Assembly (NCBI RefSeq): GCF_018603885.1
Contig: NZ_JAHGAW010000017.1
Location: 1 to 64,000, forward strand
DNA: 64,000 bases
Direction: 5' to 3'
Origin: Sphingobium nicotianae
GTDB lineage: Bacteria > Pseudomonadota > Alphaproteobacteria > Sphingomonadales > Sphingomonadaceae
Shown here piece after piece: positions 38,249 to 47,992 of the stretch. Position 1 is the stretch's first letter. Each line of letters starts with the position of its first letter. The notes below the pieces were generated by a model that saw only the letters and a list, made by a program, of their open reading frames with translations, had not been told where the DNA came from and ran no database searches. A program made the translations under genes and the position numbers.

Positions 38249-39433
38249 ATGACCCCCGCCGCTCGCCTCCAGGCCGCTATCGACCTGCTCGATCTCATCA
38301 TTGCCGCGGCGCGGGACGATGGCCCGGCCGCCGACACGCTCATTGCGCGCTATTTCCGCGATCGCCGCTATGCCGGATCGAAGGATCGGCGCGCCGTCCG
38401 CGATCTCGTCTATCGGGCGATCCGGGCCTATGGTGACCGGCCGGAAAGCGGGCGCACAGCGCTGGTGGGCATCGCGCGGGAGGATGGCGAGCTTGCCGCC
38501 CTTTTTGACGGATCGACCCATGGTCCGGCGCCGATCCTGCCGGGTGAGGGCGCATCGGCGCGAAGCCTGCTGCCCCGCTGGATTGTCCCCGAACTTGCGG
38601 AGCTTATCAGCACCCAGGAGCAGGCGGCGCTGCTCGACCGGGCGCCGCTCCACATCCGGGTCAATCCGCTCAAGACGACGCGCCAGATCGTGTTGGCACG
38701 CTGGCCGGGTGCGCAACCGATCGCGGAAACGCGGCAGGGCGTCGCGCTGCCCTCTGGAACGGATGTCGAGAGCGATCAGCTTGCCCGCGATGGCGCACTC
38801 GAGATTCAGGATGCCGGTAGCCAGATCATTGCGCAGGTCTGTGCGGCGGGGCCGGGTATGACGGTGCTCGATCTATGCGCCGGCGGCGGCGGCAAGACGC
38901 TGGCGCTGGCGGCGGACATGGCCGGCGAAGGGCGTCTCATTGCCGCCGACACGGTGCGCGATCGCCTCGCGCGCCTTGTGCCGCGCGCCGAGCGGGCCGG
39001 TTGCGCCGGGCTGATCGAGACCCTGCTGCTTGATCCCGGCCGGGAGTCCGAGCGCCTCGCCCCGCTGGATAGCCAATGCGATGTCGTGCTCATCGATGCG
39101 CCCTGCAGCGGATCGGGCACATGGCGGCGCAATCCCGAAGCCCGTTGGCGCCTGACGCCCGACCGGCTGGCCCGCATCGCTGCCTTGCAGGCGCGGCTGC
39201 TCCAGGTCGCCGCACCGCTGGTCAAACCGGGCGGGCGGCTCGTCTATGCCGTCTGCTCGCTGATCGATCGCGAGGGGCACGATCAGGTTCAGCAATTTGT
39301 TAGCTCGAACTTCTTATGGTCGCCGCAACGCAGCACCGAAGCGGGAAGGCCGTGGGGTCTCGGCACATTGCTGAGCCCGCAACATGACGGAACGGACGGC
39401 TTTTTCTTTTCTGTGCTCGAAAAACCATGCTAG
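38249..39433 (+). CDS. rsmB: RsmB-type rRNA cytosine-C5 methyltransferase
   Basis: A 394-residue protein with an N-terminal NusB-like RNA-binding domain (residues ~1-130) and a C-terminal Rossmann methyltransferase domain. Motifs: AdoMet loop VLDLCAGGGGKTLALA, catalytic DAPCSGSGTWRRNPEARW and VYAVCSL, giving the two-cysteine RCMT mechanism. E. coli RsmB makes m5C967 in 16S rRNA; specificity here is by homology. The preceding repeat abuts the start; a longer frame running back through the repeat was rejected. Confidence 0.88.
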   Translation: MTPAARLQAAIDLLDLIIAAARDDGPAADTLIARYFRDRRYAGSKDRRAVRDLVYRAIRAYGDRPESGRTALVGIAREDGELAALFDGSTHGPAPILPGEGASARSLLPRWIVPELAELISTQEQAALLDRAPLHIRVNPLKTTRQIVLARWPGAQPIAETRQGVALPSGTDVESDQLARDGALEIQDAGSQIIAQVCAAGPGMTVLDLCAGGGGKTLALAADMAGEGRLIAADTVRDRLARLVPRAERAGCAGLIETLLLDPGRESERLAPLDSQCDVVLIDAPCSGSGTWRRNPEARWRLTPDRLARIAALQARLLQVAAPLVKPGGRLVYAVCSLIDREGHDQVQQFVSSNFLWSPQRSTEAGRPWGLGTLLSPQHDGTDGFFFSVLEKPC

Positions 39434-39483
39434 CCTCGACCGATATGGCGTCATTCGCACGCGGTTCTATTCTGGAGACGATT

Positions 39484-39993
39484 ATGCGGTTTACTCCCGC
39501 TTCCATCATGCTTGCGGCCGCGCTTGCCCTGTCGGCGAGCAGCACCCTCGGCAAGAAGGCGGATGTGCCTGTGCCCAATGCACGGGCAGTGCAGTGGACG
39601 GTCAAGGCGCAGGAAGCGCTGGCGGCTGGCAACATCACCCAGGCGCGCGACGCCTATGAAACCGCGCTGCTGCTCGCTCCGCAGGATCCAGGCATCTACA
39701 TGGCGCTCGGCAAGATCGCGCGGCTCCAGAAAATGCCTGGCAAGGCGATCCGTTATTTCGGCCGCGCGCTCGAGATCGATCCGGACAACCAGACCGCGCT
39801 GCAGGGCGAGGGCCTTGCGATGATGGACAAGGGCGCGACCGAAAGCGCGCGCGAGACGCTCGCCAAGCTGCGCACCATCTGCAAGCAGAGCTGCGCCAGC
39901 GCGGAGCCGCTGGTCGCCGCCATCGCGGCGGGTGCGCCCAAGGTCGCCGCGGCCGACAAGGTGCCGGCGCCGCGGATGCCTGAAGCTAACTGA
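39484..39993 (+). CDS. Exported TPR-repeat protein
   Basis: A 169-residue protein with a signal peptide (RFTPASIMLAAALALSASS) and two to three tetratricopeptide-like helices (AQEALAAGNITQARDAYETAL; PGKAIRYFGRALEIDPDN). Two cysteines near residue 138-142 (CKQSCAS) may form a disulfide. TPR proteins scaffold complexes; the partner is unknown. It starts 50 bases after rsmB and ends seven bases before the convergent rsmA. A start 19 codons upstream inside rsmB was rejected because it would bury the signal peptide. Confidence 0.82.
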   Translation: MRFTPASIMLAAALALSASSTLGKKADVPVPNARAVQWTVKAQEALAAGNITQARDAYETALLLAPQDPGIYMALGKIARLQKMPGKAIRYFGRALEIDPDNQTALQGEGLAMMDKGATESARETLAKLRTICKQSCASAEPLVAAIAAGAPKVAAADKVPAPRMPEAN

Positions 39994-40000
39994 GTCGGAT

Positions 40001-40849
40001 TTAGGGCGCGGCGCCCAGCAGCCGCGCCACGGCCACGAAATCCTCGACCGTCAATGTCTCGGCGCGGCGACTTTCGTCGATGCCGAGCCGAGCCAGCGCG
40101 TCGAGCGCGCCCGGCAGACCCTTGAGGCTCTGACGCAGCATCTTGCGGCGCTGGCCGAATGCGGCGGCGGTGAGCTTGCCGAGCACCTTCACATCAACGC
40201 CCTCCGGCGCGACCGTCGGCACGAGATGCACGACGGCGGACATGATCTTGGGCGGCGGGGTGAAGGCGGAGCGGTGGACCTTCATCGCGATGCGCGCCTC
40301 GCAGCGCCATTGGGCGAGCACGGCGAGGCGGCCATAGGCATCGCTGCCGGGCTTCGCGACAATGCGCTCGGCGACCTCGGCCTGGAACATCAATGTCGCG
40401 GATTTCCACCACGGCGCCCAGGTCTCGCTCTCCAGCCAGCCGACGAGCAGGGCCGTGCCGACATTGTAGGGCAGGTTGGCGACGATATGGGCCGGACCGC
40501 CACAGGCTTCCAGCGGATCGACCTTGAGCGCATCGTCCGCGATCACGCGCAGCTTGCCGGGAAAGGCTGCGGCCAGCTCGGCGAGCGCAGGCAGGCACCG
40601 CTCGTCGCGTTCGACCGCCGTCACCTGCGCGCCGGCGCGCAGCAATGCGCGCGTCAGGCCGCCGGGGCCGGGACCGACCTCATAGGCGCGCTCGCCGGCC
40701 AGCGGACCCGGCACGGCGGCGATGCGGTCCAGCAATTGCTCGTCGAGCAGGAAGTTCTGCCCCAGCGCCTTGCTGGCGCGCAGGCCGTGAGCGGCGATCA
40801 CGTCCCGAAGGGGTGGAAGATCGGGGCGCATGGGCGAGAGGCCGGTCAT
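40001..40849 (-). CDS. rsmA: 16S rRNA adenine dimethyltransferase
   Basis: A 282-residue KsgA/RsmA. Motifs: [10 protein letters not shown] at the N-terminus, AdoMet loop [15 protein letters not shown] and the catalytic [11 protein letters not shown]. It dimethylates A1518 and A1519 of 16S rRNA, a late 30S maturation check. Last gene of the lptD-surA-pdxA-rsmA operon; it begins five bases after pdxA. A start 23 codons upstream inside pdxA is open but unlikely. Confidence 0.95.
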   Translation of the reverse strand: MTGLSPMRPDLPPLRDVIAAHGLRASKALGQNFLLDEQLLDRIAAVPGPLAGERAYEVGPGPGGLTRALLRAGAQVTAVERDERCLPALAELAAAFPGKLRVIADDALKVDPLEACGGPAHIVANLPYNVGTALLVGWLESETWAPWWKSATLMFQAEVAERIVAKPGSDAYGRLAVLAQWRCEARIAMKVHRSAFTPPPKIMSAVVHLVPTVAPEGVDVKVLGKLTAAAFGQRRKMLRQSLKGLPGALDALARLGIDESRRAETLTVEDFVAVARLLGAAP

Positions 40850-40853
40850 GGCG

Positions 40854-41855
40854 TCAGGCGGGTTCGGCCCAGGCGCGGCGGTTGATCTCGGCATCGCGCG
40901 CCATCTTGATCGCAGCAATCATCGCGCCGGGATGGGCGTGGCCGCGCCCGGCAATCTCGAAGGCGGTGCCATGATCGGGCGAGGTGCGCACGATCGGCAG
41001 GCCCAGCGTGATGTTGACGCCATCGTCGAAATGCAGCGTCTTGATCGGGATCAGCGCCTGATCATGATAGCAGCAGAGCGCGGCGTCATAGCGCGAGCGG
41101 GCGCGCTCGCTGAACATGGCGTCGGCGGCATGCGGGCCGGTAATATCGATGCCTTCCTCGCGCAATTGCTCGAGAACGGGGGCGATCAATATCTGCTCCT
41201 CGTCGCCCAGCAAACCATTCTCGCCGGCGTGGGGATTGAGTCCAGCCATGGCAAGGCGCGGATTTTCGATGCCGAACAGGCGCCGCAGCCCGCGCACCGT
41301 CGCCAGCGCACGGCTGCGGATCAGCGAGGCCGTCAATGTCTGCGGAACCTGCACGAAGGGCACATGGATGGTGATCGGCACGACGCGCAGGGTCGGGCCG
41401 GCGAGCATCATCACGATATTGTCGCGCCCGACGCCGCAGCGCTCGGCGACGAATTCGGTCTGGCCGGGATGCGTGAAACCGACCTGCGCGAGTTGCGCCT
41501 TGGAAACCGGGCCGGTGACGAGCGCGCTCGCGCTTTCCGCCCGGGCAAGGCCGGTCGCGACTTCCAGCGCCTGGAACGCGCAGCGCGCGCCGTCGAGGGT
41601 CGGCTGACCCGGAATGATCTCACCGGCATCGGCCACTTGCAGGCAGGGCAGGGCATGGTCGAAGACGCTGGCCGCGGCGCCAGGATCGTCGAGCCGCTCG
41701 ACCGGCCCGTTCCAGACGGCCTTGATCGCCTCGACATCGCCCACGACGAAGAAGCTCGGCAGTTGCTCGCTCTGCCGCAGGTCCCAGGCCTTGGCGATGA
41801 TCTCCGGACCGATTCCCGCCGGATCGCCCAGCGAGATCGCGATTGGCCGCGTCAG
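40854..41855 (-). CDS. pdxA: 4-hydroxythreonine-4-phosphate dehydrogenase, apparent CTG start
   Basis: A PdxA of 333 residues if read from the CTG at 41855. That start restores the family's N-terminal [18 protein letters not shown], essential for substrate binding. From the frame's upstream stop to this point there is no ATG, GTG or TTG; the first GTG (41744) would remove 37 conserved residues. Other motifs: [18 protein letters not shown]-like segment [11 protein letters not shown], the metal ligands in [12 protein letters not shown] and [10 protein letters not shown]. It oxidises 4-phosphohydroxy-threonine in vitamin B6 synthesis. surA ends 13 bases before the CTG, so coupled translation is likely. 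Confidence 0.88.
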   Translation of the reverse strand: MTRPIAISLGDPAGIGPEIIAKAWDLRQSEQLPSFFVVGDVEAIKAVWNGPVERLDDPGAAASVFDHALPCLQVADAGEIIPGQPTLDGARCAFQALEVATGLARAESASALVTGPVSKAQLAQVGFTHPGQTEFVAERCGVGRDNIVMMLAGPTLRVVPITIHVPFVQVPQTLTASLIRSRALATVRGLRRLFGIENPRLAMAGLNPHAGENGLLGDEEQILIAPVLEQLREEGIDITGPHAADAMFSERARSRYDAALCCYHDQALIPIKTLHFDDGVNITLGLPIVRTSPDHGTAFEIAGRGHAHPGAMIAAIKMARDAEINRRAWAEPA

Positions 41856-41868
41856 TCCTGGCCGCTGG

Positions 41869-43239
41869 TCAGTTATAGTCGATCACCGCATCGCGACGCA
41901 GGTCGCGCAGATAGGTGCGGGCACGCTTGTTCACGCGCTCCTCTTCCATCTGCGAGGCGATCTGCTCGGCATTGGGCGCGGTTGCGTCCTGCGGATCGTC
42001 CCGGCCGCACAGCACAAGGGCGCGCACGCCTTCCTGCGCGGATCCGAACGGTGGTGTCGATTCGCCGACCTGCATCTGGAGCAGGATGGTCTGCAGCTGC
42101 GGCGGCAGATTGCGTGCCTGGATGTCGTTCTCGACGACTGTCGCGCCGATCTTCGTCGCCATCTCATTGACCGGCCCACAGCCGTGAATCGACTTGATCG
42201 CCTCGCCGAATTCGTTGGCGCGCCTCTGTGCTTCAGCCGGCGTGGTTCCGGCCGGGAAGTCGACGGCGAGCTGCTTGAGGCTGAGCACCGCGTCGCGCGG
42301 ATCGGCGGTCAGCACCTGCCGCTTGTCGATCAGATAGATGATCGAGTAGCCGCCCGGGATCGGGATCGGCCCCGCAACCTGGCCGACCTGCATCTGCTGC
42401 GCGGCGGAGGCCAGCTCGTCGGGAAGCTGCGCGGCGCGCACCCAGCCGAGCTCACCACCGACCGACGCCGTCGATGCCTCGGAATACTGCCGGGCATAGG
42501 CCTGGAAGGAGCCGCCCTTCTTGATCTGCTCGAGGATCTGCTCGCCATTCTTCTGGACCTGCAGCGTCGTCTCGGGCGTCGCGGAGAGATAGATCTCGCC
42601 GACCCGGAATTCTTCCTTGCCCTTGTCCGCCTTCAGGCGATTGACGATGGCGGTCACTTCCTCGGTCGAGACGTTGATGAACGGATTGACCTCACGGCGG
42701 AGCAGGCGGCTCCAGGCGACTTCACCCTCGATCTGACGCTTGATGCTGCGATCCGACGATCCTTGCGCCTTGAGATATTTGGCGAAGCCATCCGGCGAGA
42801 ACTTGAAGTTGCTCGCCACGCGGGCGAAATTCTCGTCCAGCTCTTCCTTTGAGACCTTGATGTCCTTGGCAGCGGCGGCCTGGATCTGCAGCGTCTCGTC
42901 GATGAGATTGCGCAGCACCTGGAGACGCAGGCGGTTGCGCTCTTCATCGCTCACCTTGCCGCCATTGGCGAGGACGACGAGCGCGAGGCGCTGCTCGATG
43001 TCGGTCTCGGTAATGACTTCGCCGTTCACCAGCGCCAGCGCCTTGCGCACATTGGGGTCACGCTTGCCGAACAGGACGACATCCTCGGGAATGTCGAGTC
43101 CTGCGGACGGCGCGCTCAGATTGTCTTCCTGCACCGTTTGCGCCAGAGCAAAGGGACCCTGCAGACATGTCGTGACGCCCGCGATCGCCATGATGAAACG
43201 GGCTGTCATCTTCTTCACGTCACTCAAAATGCTCTCCAT
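41869..43239 (-). CDS. surA: SurA-type periplasmic peptidyl-prolyl isomerase/chaperone
   Basis: A 456-residue exported protein. A signal-like N-terminus (MTARFIMAIAGVTTCLQG, ending FALAQ) precedes the SurA chaperone domain (ALVNGEVITETDIEQRL) and a parvulin PPIase domain (YSEASTASVGGELGWVRAAQLPDE, read in pieces). It escorts outer-membrane proteins such as LptD through the periplasm. Between lptD and pdxA in the standard order. The first ten residues before MTARF may not be translated. Confidence 0.9.
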   Translation of the reverse strand: MESILSDVKKMTARFIMAIAGVTTCLQGPFALAQTVQEDNLSAPSAGLDIPEDVVLFGKRDPNVRKALALVNGEVITETDIEQRLALVVLANGGKVSDEERNRLRLQVLRNLIDETLQIQAAAAKDIKVSKEELDENFARVASNFKFSPDGFAKYLKAQGSSDRSIKRQIEGEVAWSRLLRREVNPFINVSTEEVTAIVNRLKADKGKEEFRVGEIYLSATPETTLQVQKNGEQILEQIKKGGSFQAYARQYSEASTASVGGELGWVRAAQLPDELASAAQQMQVGQVAGPIPIPGGYSIIYLIDKRQVLTADPRDAVLSLKQLAVDFPAGTTPAEAQRRANEFGEAIKSIHGCGPVNEMATKIGATVVENDIQARNLPPQLQTILLQMQVGESTPPFGSAQEGVRALVLCGRDDPQDATAPNAEQIASQMEEERVNKRARTYLRDLRRDAVIDYN

Positions 43240-43371
43240 TCAGAAGCAGGCATATCTCCAACTGCGCGTTGACCTGCTCCGCCGATGCTCCGTTCATAGC
43301 CGTCGCGCATGAACCCCGGCTGAGCAGCGCGCAGCCGTTCAGGGTCGCGCGGCCATGCCGAGCGCCCGTCT

Positions 43372-45735
43372 TTATATGCCCAGATTCTTAAATACCAGCC
43401 GCAGCTGAAAGGAATTGCCCGCCTGCGCGTCGCCGACGGTCTGATAGTCGCGGCGCCAGGTCAGGCCCATCTCGACGCAATCATCCTCATAGGCGATGCC
43501 GAGGCGGTGGCGCACGGGCTCGAAGCCGGAGAGCTGACTGGTCGGATCGTCGCTCGCGCCGGTCAAATCGATGTTGGTCGATCCGAACACCGACCAGCGC
43601 TTCGCGAAGGCGATGCGCCCGGCAAGGCGGATTTCCTCGACGTCGCGCAGATCCTCGACGCCGGCGGTCACGTTGCGGTTGAGCCGGATATAGCCGACTT
43701 CCATATAGGTCTTGCGCGACCCGACCGTGGCCTCGATCTCGTTGCGGCGCACGGCGAGATTGTCCTTGTCGAGCCGGAAGCGGTGCGTGACCGTCACGAA
43801 ATCCTTGAAGCGCAGCTGCTCGCGCCCGACGATGTCCGACAGGCGATCGGAGAGGCCGGTGCCGTTGGGCAGGACGCTGGCGCTCTCGTCGAGCCGATAG
43901 CTCTGGCCGATCGTGGCGTCGAAGGTGAAGTTGGGGATGTTGAGGGTATAGTCGAAGCCATAGGTGACACGGCTCGAATCCTCGTAGCGATCATAACCGG
44001 GGAAGCGGTTGAGCGCGAAGAGGTTGCTGTCCTCCAGGTCGATCGCGCGCGCATCCTCGTTCGGCACGTTGAGGTTGGCGAGATGAGGCGACAGCACGAG
44101 CTGCACGCGCGGCACGATCCGCTGCGCGCCGCCCAGCGCCTTGCCGATGAACGGCCAGCGCATGTCGAGCGCGAGCGCTGCGATCCCGCGCGTTTCCCAG
44201 CCGGGGTTGCCGCGATAGATGACGGTCGGCGAGAGCTCGTTCTGGTCGCTGTGATACACGTCGCCGCGCGCATAGCCGGTGACGCTGACTTCCTGGCCCA
44301 GCCCGGTCAGGAAGTTCTTGGTCCAGGTGAGGCCGGTGAAGGCGCGCTGGGTATCCTGCCCCGTTGTGCGCAGGATGGAGAGGCTGTTGGCCTGCAGCTG
44401 CACCGTGCCGCCGAGCAGCGGATCGGTCATCCGCAGCCGATAGTCGATCGCGGGGATGGCGATCGGCACCTGACCGGTAGGCTCGTTCGTGCGGAGCGAC
44501 TGGAATGCCCAGCCGGCGATCGAGAGGTAGCTGCGCGTGTCGATGCGTTCGAGATTGAGCGTCGAGCGCAGCCGATCCTCATGGCTGATGTCGTAGCGGT
44601 TGAGGAAGGTACGGTCGGTCACGTAGCGCAGCGATCCCGACAGCGACCAGAGCGGATCGAACTGGAACTTGCCGCTCGCCGCGAAATAGCCGCGCAACTT
44701 CTCGTCGGTCGTCGCCGTCGTTCCCCCGATGTCGGTCTGCGAACTGAAGGTGGCGTAGCCAGTGACCTGAAAGGCGCCGGTGGACAGCAAGGCACGATAA
44801 TTGCCTTCCACCATCGGGATGACGTTGCTGTAGACATGTGGCGTGATGGTGAGATCGCGATTGCTGGCGAGGCGCCAATAATAAGGCACCGCGATCTCGA
44901 AGCCGTTGCGCCGGTCATAGTTGATGTTCGGCACGAGCAGCCCGCTGCCGCCATTTTCGCCGATATTGTGGCGCAGGCCGGGCAGGGGAATGACCGGCAG
45001 GCCGAACAACTTCACCCGCGCGCCGTCATAGCGGACGAGTTCGCGCGCCCGGTCCAGCACGACACGATCGGCCTGGATCTGCCAGGTCGGCTCCTTGGGG
45101 CAGCCATTGTCGTCTTCCACGCGGCATGGCGTGTAGGCGGCATGGTTGAGGATATAGATCTCGCCCTTGCGCTCGCCCCGCTCGGCGGCGAGGCGATTCT
45201 CGTCATTGGTGACGATCAGCAGATTGTCGATAATGCCGTCCCGCAGGCTCTCGGTGACGTCCATCTCGTCGGCATAGGCCTTGTCGCCCTTCTCGTTGAC
45301 GAGGGCGACATCGCCGCGGGCGATCACCGTGCCGGCCTTGCGGTCCCACACCACCTGATCGGCGGCGAGGCGCGATCCTTCGCGCGTGACATGGACATTG
45401 CCCGATGCCGTCACGACGTCGGCGCCATAATCATAGTCGATCTTGTCCGCCTCGAAGCCGATTTCCTCGGCCGAGATGGGCTGCCCCGGTGGCGCAACAT
45501 CGCGCGTCTCGCGGTCCATAAGGCTCGGCGCGGCATTCTCGCTCGGCGGCGGGCTTTCCTGGGCATTGGCCCGCTCCGCCCCGGCGACGAGCAGCAGGGT
45601 CGCGAGTGCCGCTGGCCCGAAGATGCCGAGCCCGCTGCCGTCACGCCCCCGGATGCCGCTACGCGCCCAGATACCATCGTCGTCTTCGCGGCGCATCCTG
45701 GTCGCCAAACTCACAGTCTCCATCCCACGGGTCAT
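43372..45735 (-). CDS. lptD: LPS-assembly outer-membrane protein LptD
   Basis: A 787-residue protein. After an N-terminal export signal (about residues 37-60, ending in ANAQ) comes the OstA/LptA-like jelly-roll domain (DKIDYDYGADVVTASGNV, then VIARGDVALVNEKGDKAYAD) and a large beta-barrel domain ending in the phenylalanine/leucine-rich LRLVFKNLGI. Two cysteines in the linker (TPCRVEDDNGC) could form the disulfide typical of LptD. It inserts LPS into the outer leaflet. The first ~36 residues are unusual before a signal peptide; a downstream start such as the ATG of MRREDD is possible. Confidence 0.9.
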   Translation of the reverse strand: MTRGMETVSLATRMRREDDDGIWARSGIRGRDGSGLGIFGPAALATLLLVAGAERANAQESPPPSENAAPSLMDRETRDVAPPGQPISAEEIGFEADKIDYDYGADVVTASGNVHVTREGSRLAADQVVWDRKAGTVIARGDVALVNEKGDKAYADEMDVTESLRDGIIDNLLIVTNDENRLAAERGERKGEIYILNHAAYTPCRVEDDNGCPKEPTWQIQADRVVLDRARELVRYDGARVKLFGLPVIPLPGLRHNIGENGGSGLLVPNINYDRRNGFEIAVPYYWRLASNRDLTITPHVYSNVIPMVEGNYRALLSTGAFQVTGYATFSSQTDIGGTTATTDEKLRGYFAASGKFQFDPLWSLSGSLRYVTDRTFLNRYDISHEDRLRSTLNLERIDTRSYLSIAGWAFQSLRTNEPTGQVPIAIPAIDYRLRMTDPLLGGTVQLQANSLSILRTTGQDTQRAFTGLTWTKNFLTGLGQEVSVTGYARGDVYHSDQNELSPTVIYRGNPGWETRGIAALALDMRWPFIGKALGGAQRIVPRVQLVLSPHLANLNVPNEDARAIDLEDSNLFALNRFPGYDRYEDSSRVTYGFDYTLNIPNFTFDATIGQSYRLDESASVLPNGTGLSDRLSDIVGREQLRFKDFVTVTHRFRLDKDNLAVRRNEIEATVGSRKTYMEVGYIRLNRNVTAGVEDLRDVEEIRLAGRIAFAKRWSVFGSTNIDLTGASDDPTSQLSGFEPVRHRLGIAYEDDCVEMGLTWRRDYQTVGDAQAGNSFQLRLVFKNLGI

Positions 45736-45912
45736 AGCCCTTGGCGCCTAACGCATGAACTCGCCTATTGCACCGCACCGCGATGATCGCAATCTTCTTG
45801 CCACGCATGAAATCGCGGTAATCATGCCGTTTGCCGTGGCGAAGGCGCCGGCAAAGCGCTATTCCGCTTCGATCCAGTCGCCGTCCGGCGCATGTTGTCC
45901 CAGGAGTTTTCC

Positions 45913-47367
45913 ATGAAGATCGCCCTCAGTGCTTCCCGTCCGGCGGAGGCGAGCTGCCTCATCTTTCCGATCGCCAAGGGCAGCCCCATCGCGCCTGCGA
46001 TCGAGGCACAGGCGCTGGCGGCCGAGGCGGCGAGCGGCCTGCGCTTTGCTGGCGAGACCGGCGCACTGGTCGAGCTGTTCGCGAGCGAAGCCGGCACGAC
46101 GCAGCGCATCCTGCTCGTCGGTACGGGCGAGGGAAAGCCGGTCGATTTCGAGAAGGCGGGCGCGGCAGTGACTGCGCGGCTCCACACGTCGGGCGTCGTC
46201 CATGCCGCCGTCGAAGGCGCGGGCGTCGCGGCCGCCGATCTTGCCCATCTCGGCTTCGGCGCGCTGCTGCGTGCCTGGCGGATCGACACGTATCGCACCA
46301 AGCTCGCCGAAAAATCCAAGCCGACGCTTGAGACGATCACGCTGGTCAGCGACGCCGCCGATCTGCCCGCGCTCTGGGCCGATCGCGAGGCGCTGGCGGG
46401 CGGCATCGCCTTCACGCGCGAGCTGGTCTCCGAGCCGGCGAACATCCTCTACCCCGAGACGTTCGTGGAGCGCTGCCGGCCCCTCGCCGATCTCGGCATC
46501 GAGATCACCGTGCTCGACGAGGCCGAGATGGCCGCTCTCGGCATGGGTGCGCTGCTCGGCGTGGCGCAAGGATCGGTCCGCAAGCCGCGCCTGCTCGCGA
46601 TGCGCTGGGACGGCACCGGCGGCGTGCAGGAGACGCCCCTGGCCTTCGTCGGCAAGGGTGTGACCTTCGACACCGGCGGCATCTCGCTCAAGCCCGGCCC
46701 GGGCATGGAAGACATGAAATGGGACATGGGCGGCGCCGGCGCCGTCGCGGGCACGATGAAGGCACTGGCGCTGCGCAAGGCGAATGCACATGTCGTGGGC
46801 ATTTGCGGCCTGGTCGAGAATATGCCGGACGGCGGCGCGATGCGGCCGGGCGACATAGTCACCACCATGTCCGGCCAGACTGTCGAAGTGCTGAACACCG
46901 ATGCGGAAGGCCGCCTTGTCCTGTGCGACGCGGTCTGGTGGGCGCAGCAGACCTACAAGCCGCAGACGATCGTCGATCTCGCCACGCTGACCGGCGCGAT
47001 GATCGTCGCGCTCGGCCATGAGCATGGCGGCTTGTTCAGCAATGACGAGGAACTTGCGGAGCGCTTGCTCGTGGCGGGCCAGCTGACCGGCGACAAATTG
47101 TGGCGCTTCCCGCTTTCGCCGGACTATGACAAGCTCATCGACAGCCCGATCGCCGACATGAAGAATATCGGCCCGCGCTTTGGTGGCTCGATCACGGCGG
47201 CACAGTTCATCAAGCGCTACATCCAGGACGGCGTCAAATGGGCGCATCTCGACATTGCCGGCATGGTCTGGGCCGACAAGCCAGGCGCGACCTGGGACAA
47301 GGGCGCGACGGGCTATGGCGTGCGCCTGCTCGACCAGCTCGTGCGGGACCATTATTCGGCGGTTTGA
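45913..47367 (+). CDS. pepA: Leucyl aminopeptidase (M17)
   Basis: A 484-residue cytosol aminopeptidase. The dinuclear-zinc motifs are clear: VGKGVTFDTGGISLKP and the signature NTDAEGRLVL. It removes N-terminal residues from peptides, and in enterobacteria also binds DNA. It lies divergently from lptD. The ATG after AGGAGTTTTCC is preferred over one seven codons upstream. Downstream REP-like hairpins separate it from holC. Confidence 0.94.
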   Translation: MKIALSASRPAEASCLIFPIAKGSPIAPAIEAQALAAEAASGLRFAGETGALVELFASEAGTTQRILLVGTGEGKPVDFEKAGAAVTARLHTSGVVHAAVEGAGVAAADLAHLGFGALLRAWRIDTYRTKLAEKSKPTLETITLVSDAADLPALWADREALAGGIAFTRELVSEPANILYPETFVERCRPLADLGIEITVLDEAEMAALGMGALLGVAQGSVRKPRLLAMRWDGTGGVQETPLAFVGKGVTFDTGGISLKPGPGMEDMKWDMGGAGAVAGTMKALALRKANAHVVGICGLVENMPDGGAMRPGDIVTTMSGQTVEVLNTDAEGRLVLCDAVWWAQQTYKPQTIVDLATLTGAMIVALGHEHGGLFSNDEELAERLLVAGQLTGDKLWRFPLSPDYDKLIDSPIADMKNIGPRFGGSITAAQFIKRYIQDGVKWAHLDIAGMVWADKPGATWDKGATGYGVRLLDQLVRDHYSAV

Positions 47368-47380
47368 CCTGATCCTATAT

Positions 47381-47462
47381 CGTCACCCCAGCGAACGCTG
47401 GGGTCGCTTTCATAAGTGAAGTGCCTGACCGCATGAGACCCCGGCGTTCGCTGGGGTGACGG
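47381..47462. repeat. Pair of REP-like palindromes (CCCAGC/GCTGGG family), copy 2
   Basis: Palindrome CACCCCAGCGAACGCTGGGGT (arms, 47383-47404) and a second one with core CCGGCGTTCGCTGGGG (47435-47462) stand about 30 bases apart in opposite sense, as at 17767. Located between pepA and holC; the second element ends 18 bases before a possible holC start. Confidence 0.8.
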
Positions 47463-47491
47463 CCGTGGAGCAGCGCTGTATGGCCACATCC

Positions 47492-47929
47492 ATGCAGGTC
47501 GATTTCTACCAGCTCAGCCGCGATCCCGCCGAGGCGGTGATCCCGGTGATCGCCCGCCGCATCCTTGAGGACGGCGGGCGGCTGCTCGTCGTGTCGAGCG
47601 AGCGGCCGCAGCTCGATCGCATCTCCCAGGGCCTGTGGAGCGCCGGCCCGGAGACATACCTGGCCAATGATCATGCCGATGCCGCAATGCCGGAGGTCCA
47701 GCCCATCTTGCTTGCGGACGCCTGCGCCGCCGCCAATGGCGCTCGCCACATCGCGCTGGCCGATGGTCGCTGGCGCGAGGAAGCGCTCGGCTTCGAGCGC
47801 GCTTTCTATTTCTTCGACGACGAGACGATCGACGAAGCGCGCGCGGCCTGGCGCGCGCTCAGCAAGGTCGAAGGCGTTTCACCGAGGTTCTGGAGGCAGG
47901 ACGGCGGCAAATGGCGGCAAGGGCCTTAG
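47492..47929 (+). CDS. holC: DNA polymerase III chi subunit
   Basis: A 145-residue HolC. The start MQVDFYQLSRDP and the motifs VIARRILEDGGRLLVV and FFDDETIDEARAAWRA are typical. Chi links the clamp loader to single-strand binding protein during replication. In alphaproteobacteria holC commonly follows pepA, as here. ATGs 4 and 12 codons upstream are open; MQVDFYQ matches the family best. Confidence 0.9.
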   Translation: MQVDFYQLSRDPAEAVIPVIARRILEDGGRLLVVSSERPQLDRISQGLWSAGPETYLANDHADAAMPEVQPILLADACAAANGARHIALADGRWREEALGFERAFYFFDDETIDEARAAWRALSKVEGVSPRFWRQDGGKWRQGP

Positions 47930-47992
47930 ACGACCCGAAGGCGTCACGTGGCTGCAAAACTTTGCGCGCGTTGTTGTGGGTGCCTCTTGTTT

